Source: Methylophaga muralis (GTDB lineage Bacteria; Pseudomonadota; Gammaproteobacteria; Nitrosococcales; Methylophagaceae). From it: a DNA stretch of 64,000 nt. This document shows positions 29,340-37,754 of this stretch, one piece after another. The notes beneath the pieces are model-generated. The model had not been told where the DNA came from and searched no databases. It saw nothing but the letters and a program-made list of their open reading frames with translations. Numbering within the stretch: position 1 is the stretch's first letter; each line of letters begins with the position of its first letter. Where the stretch lies: contig NZ_MCRI01000002.1 in NCBI RefSeq assembly GCF_001720165.1, forward strand, positions 1 to 64,000, given 5' to 3'. The position numbers and the translations under genes were made by a program.

Positions 29340-29652
29340 CAAATAGTCTCTCCTGAGGTTTACTGTCCTTTAAGCCTTCTATTTGTAAATAGGCCTGTAC
29401 GGTTGCTGGCAGTGCGGTTTGCTCAGCATTACGCTCTGTTTCACGATTGGTCAGGCTGAAGTTACGAATATACCGTGCCTGCTGACTATCGTAATTATCC
29501 GTCACTCCGATAACCTGACGACTGATAACGGGTTGACGGTTTACATTATTGAATTCAGATTGTTTATCAAACAACACCGGCAGTCGAACAGACGACTCTT
29601 CCGGCTGTCTGCTCGGGGTAAAAAGTACCGGTAAATTGCTATTGATTTGCAT
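29326..29652 (-). CDS. Conserved-looking hypothetical protein
   Basis: A 108-residue soluble protein with a polar, disordered-looking N-terminal two thirds (many Gln/Asn/Arg/Ser) and a short C-terminal helix [14 protein letters not shown] ending [11 protein letters not shown]. No signal peptide or membrane segment is evident. It overlaps the end of rhlB by about 14 bp and the start of the lipoprotein by about 14 bp, which argues for a real gene in a three-gene operon. Function unknown. Confidence 0.65.
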   Translation of the reverse strand: MQINSNLPVLFTPSRQPEESSVRLPVLFDKQSEFNNVNRQPVISRQVIGVTDNYDSQQARYIRNFSLTNRETERNAEQTALPATVQAYLQIEGLKDSKPQERLFDAMA

Positions 29653-30954
29653 CCGAAGTTACCGGTTTGCTCGATCCCTTAGAAGGTTTGTTACGTCGAG
29701 GACGATTGTCTTTATTGTTATCGCCACGTGATTTATTTTGGTGACGAGGTGTCGGATTACGTTCTGCTCTGATTCTCGGTTGCGGTGTTTCCAGCTGCTC
29801 ATCAGAGCTTTGCGCTACCGGTAATTTATGTTTGATGTATTGCTCAATATCTGGCAACGAAAAGGCATATTCCTCACAAGCCAGACTTATCGCGATACCA
29901 CTGCGCCCGCTCTCGCTGTCCGGCCAGTTCGATGCACATAGTCTTCCGCATCCTGCGGTAAATCAAAATTAAACACATGACTGACTTCCGGGATATGTAA
30001 TCCACGAGCGGCTACATCGGTGGCGACCAGATAGGGAAATTCACCATCCTGAAAATGTTTTAACAGACTTTCGCGTTTTTTCTGTGGTACATCACCGGAT
30101 AGTAATGCCGCTTTGTAACCATTGCCTTCAAGATAACCCCAGACTCGTTCAGCAACTTGTTTTGTGTTTACAAAGACAATGCTACGCAAGGGTTGAATTC
30201 GTTTAATTAACGCCAGTAATAACGGAACTTTTTCTTCGTTTGACGGGTAATAAACCCACTCTTCTATCCGATCGCCCATCATTTTTTCCGGCTCAACCTG
30301 CACTTTTTCCGGATTATTCATATGCTCGTAAGCCAGCTCGGTCACTTTGTAACTGAGGGTTGCAGAAAACAGCATGCCCAAACGTTTTTCCGGACTTGGC
30401 AGGCGACGCAGGAAAAACCGCACATCTTTAATAAAGCCCAGATCAAACATTCTGTCCGCTTCATCCAGCACCACGACTTCAATATTATTGAGATTGAAAA
30501 CCCGCTGTTTATGAAAATCCAGTAGACGTCCCGGCGTACCGATTAATACATCACAACCGTCAGTGATAGCATCGCGCTGACGTTGATAATCTTTACCGCC
30601 ATGAGCGATCACAATGCGCAATCCGGCCTCGCTGTTGAGTAATTCAGCATCTTTTACAATCTGAATTGCCAATTCCCGGGTAGGTGCCAAAATCAATGCG
30701 CGAGGTTGTTTGGAAGTTGGGTTTTGCGTATCTTGGGTCGATAAAAGGCGCTGAAAAGTGGCTAATAAAAAGGCTATGGTTTTACCGGTACCGGTTTGAG
30801 CCTGACCCGCGACATCGCGGTTTGCCAGCAATAAAGGAAGTGACTGCGCCTGAATCGGCGTGCAAAATTCAAAGCCCGCTTGCTGCAAGCCTTTCTGCAA
30901 GAGCGGATGAAGTGGCAGCGATGAAAATGCCGTGTCGGTGAGGTGAGCACTCAT
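29639..30954 (-). CDS. rhlB: ATP-dependent RNA helicase RhlB (frameshifted)
   Basis: DEAD-box helicase, in E. coli a component of the RNA degradosome. The first frame (30954 to 29887) encodes the Q motif FCTPIQAQ, Walker [22 protein letters not shown] and the helicase C domain to [11 protein letters not shown]. It then shifts and stops. The second frame continues [23 protein letters not shown], close to the E. coli continuation, to a basic Arg/Lys/Asn-rich tail ending at 29639. One added base near 29902 restores about 438 residues. It is divergent from trxA, as in E. coli, which fixes the identity as RhlB rather than RhlE. Confidence 0.9.
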
Positions 30955-31054
30955 ATAAATACTTGCATTACCTTTACTGATAAGAAAAAATGTTACTCAA
31001 TGTTGGCTTGCGAGTATAGCGGTCCAATACTTTAGATACCACTGGAGATAAAAC

Positions 31055-31381
31055 ATGAGCGAAAACGTCACTAATGTGACCGATGGCGACTTTGACAGCC
31101 TGGTTCTACAGTCAGATATGCCTGTACTGGTCGATTACTGGGCTGAATGGTGCGGTCCCTGCAAAATGATTGCACCGGTTCTGGAAGAGATTGGCGCGGA
31201 ATACGCAGGCAAATTGAAAGTCTGCAAATTGAACATTGATGAAAATCCGGATACACCACCACGTTACGGTATTCGCGGAATCCCGACATTGATGCTGTTT
31301 AAAGACGGTGAAGTGGAAGCGACTAAAGTCGGCGCTTTAACCAAATCACAATTGGCTGCGTTTCTCGACAGCAATATCTAA
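31055..31381 (+). CDS. trxA: Thioredoxin 1
   Basis: Cytoplasmic dithiol-disulfide oxidoreductase of 108 residues. The active site WCGPC is at 32-36, with the conserved [11 protein letters not shown] context, the cis-proline in [11 protein letters not shown] and the C-terminal GALTKSQL helix start. All catalytic residues are present. It is divergent from rhlB as in E. coli, but rho, which usually follows, is replaced by uvrD. A strong hairpin follows the stop. Confidence 0.97.
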   Translation: MSENVTNVTDGDFDSLVLQSDMPVLVDYWAEWCGPCKMIAPVLEEIGAEYAGKLKVCKLNIDENPDTPPRYGIRGIPTLMLFKDGEVEATKVGALTKSQLAAFLDSNI

Positions 31382-31396
31382 ATTCGTGATGCACTC

Positions 31397-31420
31397 CTAT
31401 CCCCACACCAGTGGGGATAG
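31397..31420 (+). terminator. Strong hairpin after trxA, probable terminator
   Basis: CTATCCCCAC (31397-31406) and GTGGGGATAG (31411-31420) pair perfectly over ten base pairs around an ACCA loop, 16 bases after the trxA stop. The following TTGTATCT is only moderately U-rich, so termination is likely but not certain. Confidence 0.6.
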
Positions 31421-31510
31421 TTGTATCTATAAGATGCCTCACTTCACCCCGTGCATGTTAATGCCAGCTGATGCTGCTCCGGGCAACCACTCCGAATTGT
31501 TACGAAACTG

Positions 31511-33673
31511 ATGGATGTATCTGAACTACTCGATGATCTGAACAAACCACAACGTGAAGCTGTTGCCGCACCACTCGGCCATACGCGTATTCTGGCAGGC
31601 GCCGGCAGTGGTAAAACACGAGTGCTGGTTCATCGAATTGCCTGGCTGATTCAGGCCGAAGCCTTATCTCCTGCCAATATCCTGGCTGTAACCTTCACTA
31701 ACAAAGCCGCTGCTGAAATGCGTGGTCGTATTGAACAAATGCTTGGTTATCCAATTGGCGGAATGTGGGTTGGTACTTTCCACGGTTTAGCGCATCGGTT
31801 ACTGCGGTCTCATTGGCAGGAAGCAGGATTGCCCCAGGGGTTTCAAATTCTCGACAGTGATGATCAACTGCGCATGATCAAACGTATTATCCGCGGCATG
31901 TCGCTGGATGAAGCGCAGTGGCCACCCAAGCAGGCACAGTGGTATATCAACGGACAGAAAGACGAAGGTCTCAGAGCAGCCCATCTGCAAGCCGGAGAAG
32001 ATCCTTATTCGCAAAATATGCTGGCAATTTATCTGGCCTATGAGCAAGCCTGTGAGCGTGCCGGTGTGGTGGATTTTGGCGAATTACTGCTGCGCAGTCA
32101 TGAGTTATGGCTGAAACGCCCTGATATTCTGGCGCATTATCAACAACGTTTTTCGCAAATTCTGGTAGATGAGTTTCAGGATACCAACACCATTCAATAT
32201 GCCTGGATAAGAGTATTGGCCGGTCAGACCGGACATCTGTTTATCGTTGGTGATGATGATCAGTCGATTTATGGCTGGCGCGGCGCCAAAATTGAAAATA
32301 TCCAAAAATTTCATAAAGATTATCCTGATGCCAGCACGGTCAGGCTGGAACAAAATTATCGTTCTACCGGCAATATTCTTGCCGCCGCCAACGCTGTCAT
32401 TGCCAACAACAGTGAACGCCTTGGTAAAGAGTTGTGGACGGAAGACGCCGATGGCGAACCGATTCAGCTTTATAACGCTTATAACGAACGTGATGAAGCC
32501 GCCTATCTGGTACAAGAAGTTCGCAACTGGATGAATCAAGGTGGCAAGCGCAGTGAAGTTGCTGTGTTATACCGCTCTAATGCCCAGTCACGGGTGATTG
32601 AAGAAGCCTTGATGCAGTCAGCCGTACCTTATCGGGTTTATGGTGGTCTGCGCTTTTTTGAACGCGCTGAAATCAAGGATGTTTTGTCATATCTGCGTTT
32701 GATAAGTAATCGGCGTGACGATGCGGCCTTTGAACGCATTGTGAACATCCCCACCCGCGGTATTGGTGCAGCAACACTGACCCAGCTGCGCCAATATGCT
32801 CGCGAAACTAATCAATCCATGTGGCAATCTTCGGTGGATTTTTTACAGCAAAAAATCTTACCCGCCAGAGCTGGCAACGCCTTGTCGGCCTTTTTAACGT
32901 TGATTGATTCGTTAACTCCGGAAGACGACAGCATGTCGTTACATGAACTCACGGCTTTGGTTATCGATGAGAGTGGGCTACGTACCCACTTTGCCAAGGA
33001 TAAGACTGAAAAAGGTCAGGGCCGTATTGAAAACATGGATGAGCTGATCAATGCCACCCGCGAATTTATGCGTGCTGACGATGAAGAAGAGATGCCATTA
33101 CTGGATGCTTTTCTTGCGCATGCCGCATTGGAAGCCGGTGAAAACCAAGGTGATCAATGGCAGGACTGTGTACAGTTGATGACGTTACATTCAGCTAAAG
33201 GCCTGGAATTTCCAATCGTATTTATGGTGGGTATGGAAGAAGGTCTGTTCCCAGGTCAAAAATCGTCTGATGATCCACTCAGGCTCGCTGAAGAACGCCG
33301 TCTATGCTATGTCGGCATGACACGAGCCCGCAACACGCTGTATTTGCTCTACACCGAATCACGCTATTTATATGGGCAAGAAATGCATCCTCGCCCTTCC
33401 CGCTTCCTCAGTGAAATCCCTGTCGAGCGGTTGCATCAAGTTCGTTCTCAAAAAAATATGGCGGCGGCAGGTTTAACAGCTATTGCCAGTCGCAGCCATT
33501 CGGCTGATGATACGGGTTTCAGAACCGGTCAGCAGGTGATGCATCAAAAATTCGGGCCAGGCGTCATTATTGACACCGAGGGTAATGGCAGCCACGCCAG
33601 AGTTCATGTGAATTTCAAACAAGCTGGAAGCAAATGGCTGGTATTGGCGTATGCCAATCTTGAAACCTTGTAA
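31511..33673 (+). CDS. uvrD: DNA helicase II UvrD
   Basis: SF1A 3'-5' helicase of nucleotide excision and mismatch repair, 720 residues, the E. coli UvrD length. Motif I GAGSGKT is at 30-36, motif Ia FTNKAAAEM follows, motif II is VDEFQDTN, motif III GDDDQSIYGWRGA, motif IV QNYRS, and the C-terminal motifs are TLHSAKGLEFP and YVGMTRARNTLYL. The C-terminal Tudor-like domain (VMHQKFGPGVIIDTEGNG, key part KFGPGVI) supports UvrD rather than Rep. It is a likely single transcription unit, with the TRAP-type gene 15 bp downstream. Confidence 0.95.
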   Translation: MDVSELLDDLNKPQREAVAAPLGHTRILAGAGSGKTRVLVHRIAWLIQAEALSPANILAVTFTNKAAAEMRGRIEQMLGYPIGGMWVGTFHGLAHRLLRSHWQEAGLPQGFQILDSDDQLRMIKRIIRGMSLDEAQWPPKQAQWYINGQKDEGLRAAHLQAGEDPYSQNMLAIYLAYEQACERAGVVDFGELLLRSHELWLKRPDILAHYQQRFSQILVDEFQDTNTIQYAWIRVLAGQTGHLFIVGDDDQSIYGWRGAKIENIQKFHKDYPDASTVRLEQNYRSTGNILAAANAVIANNSERLGKELWTEDADGEPIQLYNAYNERDEAAYLVQEVRNWMNQGGKRSEVAVLYRSNAQSRVIEEALMQSAVPYRVYGGLRFFERAEIKDVLSYLRLISNRRDDAAFERIVNIPTRGIGAATLTQLRQYARETNQSMWQSSVDFLQQKILPARAGNALSAFLTLIDSLTPEDDSMSLHELTALVIDESGLRTHFAKDKTEKGQGRIENMDELINATREFMRADDEEEMPLLDAFLAHAALEAGENQGDQWQDCVQLMTLHSAKGLEFPIVFMVGMEEGLFPGQKSSDDPLRLAEERRLCYVGMTRARNTLYLLYTESRYLYGQEMHPRPSRFLSEIPVERLHQVRSQKNMAAAGLTAIASRSHSADDTGFRTGQQVMHQKFGPGVIIDTEGNGSHARVHVNFKQAGSKWLVLAYANLETL

Positions 33674-33688
33674 TTCAGGAAAACGATA

Positions 33689-34786
33689 ATGCATTTATCC
33701 GTATGTTTACGCCGTTTAACTTTGTTGTTCAGTCTCGTGTTGCTTTCAGCCTGCGGAACCGATGATGCTGGCCCATTCGATGAGGAGATTGACACCAGCA
33801 AAGTTTATCGTTGGAAGATGGTAACTGCCTGGCCTCCAGGGTTTCCTGTATTACAGGAAGGTGCCGAACGCTTTGCCGCCAACCTAGAAGCTATGTCCAA
33901 TGGACGACTCAAAGTCAAAGTTTTTGCCGGCGGTGAATTGATCCCGGCTTTACAGACCTTTGATGCCGTTTCACAAGGCACGGTTGAAATGGGTCATGGC
34001 AGTGCCTATTACTGGGCAGGCAAAGTGCCTGAAGCCCAGTTTTTCTCCACTGTGCCATTTGGTATGACACCGCGCGGTATGAATGCCTGGCTATATCATG
34101 GTGGCGGGTTGGAACTGTGGCGTGAAGTCTATGAGCCATACAATATCGTGCCTTTTCCTTTAGGCAATACCGGCATTCAGATGGGCGGTTGGTTTAATAA
34201 AGAAATTAACTCGATGGCCGATTTGCAAGGGCTAAAAATGCGTATCCCCGGATTAGGCGGCAAAGTATTTGCCAAAGCCGGAGGTAACCCTATCCTGCTG
34301 GCAGGCAGCGAGGTTTACACTGCACTTGAACGCAATACCATTGATGCGACTGAGTGGATTGCACCCTACCATGATCAACGTCTGGGGCTGCATCGTGCTG
34401 CGAAATTTTATTATTATCCCGGCTGGCAGGAACCGGGAGCCGTACTGGAACTGAGCATTAATAAACGCGCTTGGAATTTATTACCACCCGATCTGCAAGC
34501 GATTGTTGAAAATGCAGCAAAAGCTGAAAATCTACTCATGGCATCTGAAATGGAACAGAAGAATGTGGTTGCTTTGGCTGAATTACGCCAGCGTGACAAT
34601 ATTAGTATTGTGCCTTTTCCAGCCGATGTGCTGAATACTCTCAAACAAATCACTGAACAGACTTTGGCTGATGAAGCCGCTCAAAATCCTAAATTCAAAC
34701 GGGTTCACGAAGCGTATAAAAACTTCCGTGAACAAGATGAAGATTGGGCTACTATTTCTGAAAAAGCTTATTTGGATATTCCATAA
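33689..34786 (+). CDS. TRAP-type substrate-binding protein, lipoprotein form
   Basis: DctP-family periplasmic binding protein of 365 residues. The signal ends in the lipobox LSAC (C22), so it should be tethered to a membrane rather than free. Hallmarks include WKMVTAWPPGFPVLQEGAERFA (key part VTAWPPG), the G-E-L loop VFAGGELIPALQTFDAV, the substrate arginine region LKMRIPGLGGKVFAKAGG and ALERNTIDATEW. This is the TakP/mannitol-chloroaromatic type, whose known ligands include 2-oxo acids. No DctQ or DctM permease gene is adjacent, so transport partners must be elsewhere or it acts as a sensor protein. The ligand is unknown. Confidence 0.85.
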   Translation: MHLSVCLRRLTLLFSLVLLSACGTDDAGPFDEEIDTSKVYRWKMVTAWPPGFPVLQEGAERFAANLEAMSNGRLKVKVFAGGELIPALQTFDAVSQGTVEMGHGSAYYWAGKVPEAQFFSTVPFGMTPRGMNAWLYHGGGLELWREVYEPYNIVPFPLGNTGIQMGGWFNKEINSMADLQGLKMRIPGLGGKVFAKAGGNPILLAGSEVYTALERNTIDATEWIAPYHDQRLGLHRAAKFYYYPGWQEPGAVLELSINKRAWNLLPPDLQAIVENAAKAENLLMASEMEQKNVVALAELRQRDNISIVPFPADVLNTLKQITEQTLADEAAQNPKFKRVHEAYKNFREQDEDWATISEKAYLDIP

Positions 34787-34788
34787 TC

Positions 34789-35040
34789 ATGGTTCTTATT
34801 ATTTTTACTCGTGAAGGGCTGGACGCATTTAAGGCAGAAATCAGTGATGATATCTCAGCTATCTGGCACAACCCGCAGTTGCTGACAGAAGCTGAACACG
34901 AGCAGTTTCAAAACCAAGGTATCACCTGCATCGAATTGCCGCAGTTGATTGATGTTGATAATAACAAGTCAACATTATGGGCTTTGGAATATGTTGAAAA
35001 AAACAGTGACGATCAGGAGATTATGATTGAGTGCCCTTAA
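34789..35040 (+). CDS. Small hypothetical protein
   Basis: An 83-residue acidic soluble protein beginning MVLIIFTREGLDAFK, with no signal peptide, cysteine motif or recognised domain. It starts 2 bp after the TRAP protein stop and its end overlaps the next gene start by 14 bp, so it reads as a genuine cistron of a short operon. I do not recognise it and assign no function. Confidence 0.6.
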   Translation: MVLIIFTREGLDAFKAEISDDISAIWHNPQLLTEAEHEQFQNQGITCIELPQLIDVDNNKSTLWALEYVEKNSDDQEIMIECP

Positions 35041-35554
35041 TTTAGCATTCAGCCTGACACTGCTGCTGAATCTGGCTTTTGCGACCACCCTGCATGCCAG
35101 TGAATGGGATCAGGCCCGCTTACAACTTGAAACACCTCAAACCATTACCGTTTATCGCGATGCCAATTGCCAGTGCTGTCATAAATGGATTGAGCATCTA
35201 GAAAAACATCAATTTGAAGTGATTGATCAAATCAGCAATGACATGGCCAAGATAAAAGAGAAACTGGGCGTGCCTAACAGCATGGCTTCCTGTCACACCG
35301 CTGTGATTAATGATTATGTGATCGAAGGTCATGTGCCGGCTGATGATATAAAACAATTACTGATCGATAAACCTGCCCATATCACAGGTTTGTCTGTTCC
35401 GCAGATGCCAGTGGGCACGCCGGGCATGGAAATGGGGTTACGCAAAGATCATTTTATCGTGTTCAGTTTCGATGAGGATGCCCAGTATCAACTGTTTAAT
35501 GCATATCAAACCAACGCTGAAAATAATTATCTGCCATTAAACCCTGCTGAGTAA
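35027..35554 (+). CDS. DUF411 family cysteine-motif exported protein
   Basis: A 175-residue predicted periplasmic protein. The signal peptide (about 1-24, ending LHASE) is followed by the DUF411 core with the motif DANCQCCHKWIEHL (three Cys and a His in CxCCH) and the later SMASCHTAVINDYVIEGHVPADDI, which resembles a truncated thioredoxin fold. Family members are often found with copper-resistance genes and are thought to bind metal; none of those genes is here. The start is probably TTG at 35027, with AGGAG about eight bases upstream. The stop overlaps the next gene's ATG (TAATG). Confidence 0.8.
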   Translation: MSALNLAFSLTLLLNLAFATTLHASEWDQARLQLETPQTITVYRDANCQCCHKWIEHLEKHQFEVIDQISNDMAKIKEKLGVPNSMASCHTAVINDYVIEGHVPADDIKQLLIDKPAHITGLSVPQMPVGTPGMEMGLRKDHFIVFSFDEDAQYQLFNAYQTNAENNYLPLNPAE

Positions 35555-36426
35555 TGGAGTTACTGATCGTCCTTGGACGAGTATTTTCCTCCGCCGCGGC
35601 TAACGTTTTCCAAAAACGCTTCACTCACCAAGGTCTGCATTCACTGTTTATCGTGATGCTTTCCTATTTGGTGCTGGTTGCTATCAGCTTGCCGTTACTC
35701 TTAATGGTTAATCATAGCGCCATTAGTCAGGGGTTCTGGATCAATATCCTGCTGGCCGCCTTGCTGGATATGGCCGGTACATTGTTTTTAGTGTTGTCAT
35801 TATCAAAAACTGATTTATCCGTGTTCGGCCCACTGAATGCTTACAAAGTGGTGTTTTCAATGATCCTCGCGGTGATTTTTCTGGGCGAAGTACCAAGCCT
35901 GCAAGGCTTCAGCGGCGTGATTATCATTTTGCTCGGCAGCTTTTTATTATTTCCGCCAGCAGCCAGTTCTACCTCAAACCGATTGTGGCATTTGTTCATA
36001 CAACGTGGTGTGCAATATCGGTTTTTATCGATATTGTTATTTTCGATTGGCACCTTGCCGCTTAAAAATGCCGTGCTCAGTGGTGGCGCTTTAGCAACCA
36101 CACTTTACTGGTGTTTGTTTGGTTTGCCATTATCAGTGGCTCTGTATTACTGGTTTGGTGGCAAGCGCTGGCAAATGGATTGGCAAGCCGCTAAACAACA
36201 CCGTAGTCATTTTATCTGGTTGGGTAGTTTTATCTTTTTGATGCAATACACCACCATGCTGGTATTTTCGCAATTACTGGTGGCTTATTCGCTGGCATTG
36301 TTTCAACTCAGCATGGTATTGCAGGTCTTTCTCGGCTACCGAATTTTTCATGAGAAACACTTATTACGCCGTTTATCGGCTTGTGGCGTAATGATTGCCG
36401 GCTGTTTACTGGTACTAACCACTTGA
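35554..36426 (+). CDS. EamA/DMT-type transporter
   Basis: Inner-membrane protein of 290 residues with about ten hydrophobic segments in two repeats, typical of the drug/metabolite transporter superfamily. The first repeat ends with GPLNAYKVVFSMILAVIFLGEVPS (key part AYKVVFSMILAVIFLGE) and the second with SLALFQLSMVLQVFLGYRIFHEK (key part ALFQLSMVLQVFLGY), the equivalent EamA signatures. It is coupled to the DUF411 gene by a one-base overlap. The substrate is not readable from sequence; a link with metal or sulfur chemistry through its neighbour is speculative. Confidence 0.8.
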   Translation: MELLIVLGRVFSSAAANVFQKRFTHQGLHSLFIVMLSYLVLVAISLPLLLMVNHSAISQGFWINILLAALLDMAGTLFLVLSLSKTDLSVFGPLNAYKVVFSMILAVIFLGEVPSLQGFSGVIIILLGSFLLFPPAASSTSNRLWHLFIQRGVQYRFLSILLFSIGTLPLKNAVLSGGALATTLYWCLFGLPLSVALYYWFGGKRWQMDWQAAKQHRSHFIWLGSFIFLMQYTTMLVFSQLLVAYSLALFQLSMVLQVFLGYRIFHEKHLLRRLSACGVMIAGCLLVLTT

Positions 36427-36533
36427 GTGACTGCTGCCTGGTTCAGGCTTGCTAAGGATATTGTGGTATATTGCCCGCCACTTCTATGCCTGTTGTGATC
36501 CTGCAGGCGCTTTCGACTGATAAGATAAACACC

Positions 36534-37754
36534 ATGACTTTTGACGATCTCTTTCTTGATGATGAATTGATTGCCGCCGTTCGCGACAGTGGTTTTGAAA
36601 AACCCACTGAAGTACAACAGCTGGCAATCCCGGCATTATTGGCCGGTCAGGATGTACTGGCCTGTGCCGCTACAGGTACCGGGAAAACTGCGGCATTTAT
36701 CCTGCCGATTTTGCAACGTCTCAATGATGAACGGCATAAACACGATCAGGCACGAATTCTTATTCTTGCTCCTACCCGTGAACTGGCATTTCAGATCCAA
36801 CATGTGTTTCACCAGTTAGGTAAAGCTTTTAAACCAACCATCGCGATGCTGACCGGTGGCGCTTCGCCTTGGGCACAAGTGCAGCATGCCAGTGCTCAAT
36901 GCGACATTATTATTGCCACTCCAGGTCGATTATTAAGCTTAGTAAATGATGAATCGGTTGATTTATCCGCAGTTGAACTGGTGATAATTGACGAAGCCGA
37001 TCGCATGCTGGATATGGGTCAGGGACCGGATGTGTTGATGGCCCTCGCCGCGATTAAATCCAAATTCCAAGCCGGATTATTCTCAGCAACTTTAGCGGGT
37101 AGTGGTGTCAGAATTTTTGCTGAAGAATTACTTACTGATCCGCAGGAAATTCACATTAATGCGGCCAATCAATTGGCTGAGAATGTCACTCAGCAAGTGT
37201 ATCTGGCCGATAATCGCGAACATAAACAGGCTTTGTTACTGGCATTTATTAACGCACCAGCCTGCCAGCGCGCTTTAGTGTTCTGTAATAAAAAAACCCG
37301 TGCCGAAGAAGTCTGCGACTGGCTGCAATCACAGAATATTTCCGCGCAGTTATTGCACGGTGATTTTGATCAATCGGTGCGCCGTGAGCGGATTCGTAAA
37401 TTCCGCGCCGGCCAGATCAAGGTCACCGTAGCCACGGATGTTGCTGCGCGCGGACTGGATGTAGCTGATATTACCCATGTCATTAACTACGATCTGCCGT
37501 TTCGCGGTGATAACTATATTCATCGCATTGGCCGTACTGGTCGTGCAGATAAACACGGCACCGCCATCAATCTGGTTGAACCACATGATCTGAAAAATCT
37601 GGAACGGATTGAGTATCACCTGGGTCATGGCTTACCAATCCGCAAATTGAAAGGATTGGCGCCTAAGGCCAAAGCCAATAAGGCGCGTTCCAAAACCAAA
37701 GAGGAAAAACCGCGTTATATTCCGAAAAAAGACCGGCCAACTGAAGACAGTTAA
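36534..37754 (+). CDS. srmB: DEAD-box RNA helicase, SrmB-like
   Basis: ATP-dependent RNA helicase of 406 residues from the ATG at 36534 (MTFDDLFLDDELIAAV); an upstream in-frame start would add an unconserved 21 residues. The Q motif KPTEVQQLAIP, Walker [43 protein letters not shown] and HRIGRTGRAD are all intact. A basic Lys/Arg-rich tail (about 370-406) would bind RNA. The N-terminal layout and ERLLD-like linker resemble SrmB, a 50S assembly factor, more than RhlE, but the paralogue assignment is tentative. It is convergent with ppc, with a 4-bp overlap of the two gene ends. Confidence 0.85.
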   Translation: MTFDDLFLDDELIAAVRDSGFEKPTEVQQLAIPALLAGQDVLACAATGTGKTAAFILPILQRLNDERHKHDQARILILAPTRELAFQIQHVFHQLGKAFKPTIAMLTGGASPWAQVQHASAQCDIIIATPGRLLSLVNDESVDLSAVELVIIDEADRMLDMGQGPDVLMALAAIKSKFQAGLFSATLAGSGVRIFAEELLTDPQEIHINAANQLAENVTQQVYLADNREHKQALLLAFINAPACQRALVFCNKKTRAEEVCDWLQSQNISAQLLHGDFDQSVRRERIRKFRAGQIKVTVATDVAARGLDVADITHVINYDLPFRGDNYIHRIGRTGRADKHGTAINLVEPHDLKNLERIEYHLGHGLPIRKLKGLAPKAKANKARSKTKEEKPRYIPKKDRPTEDS

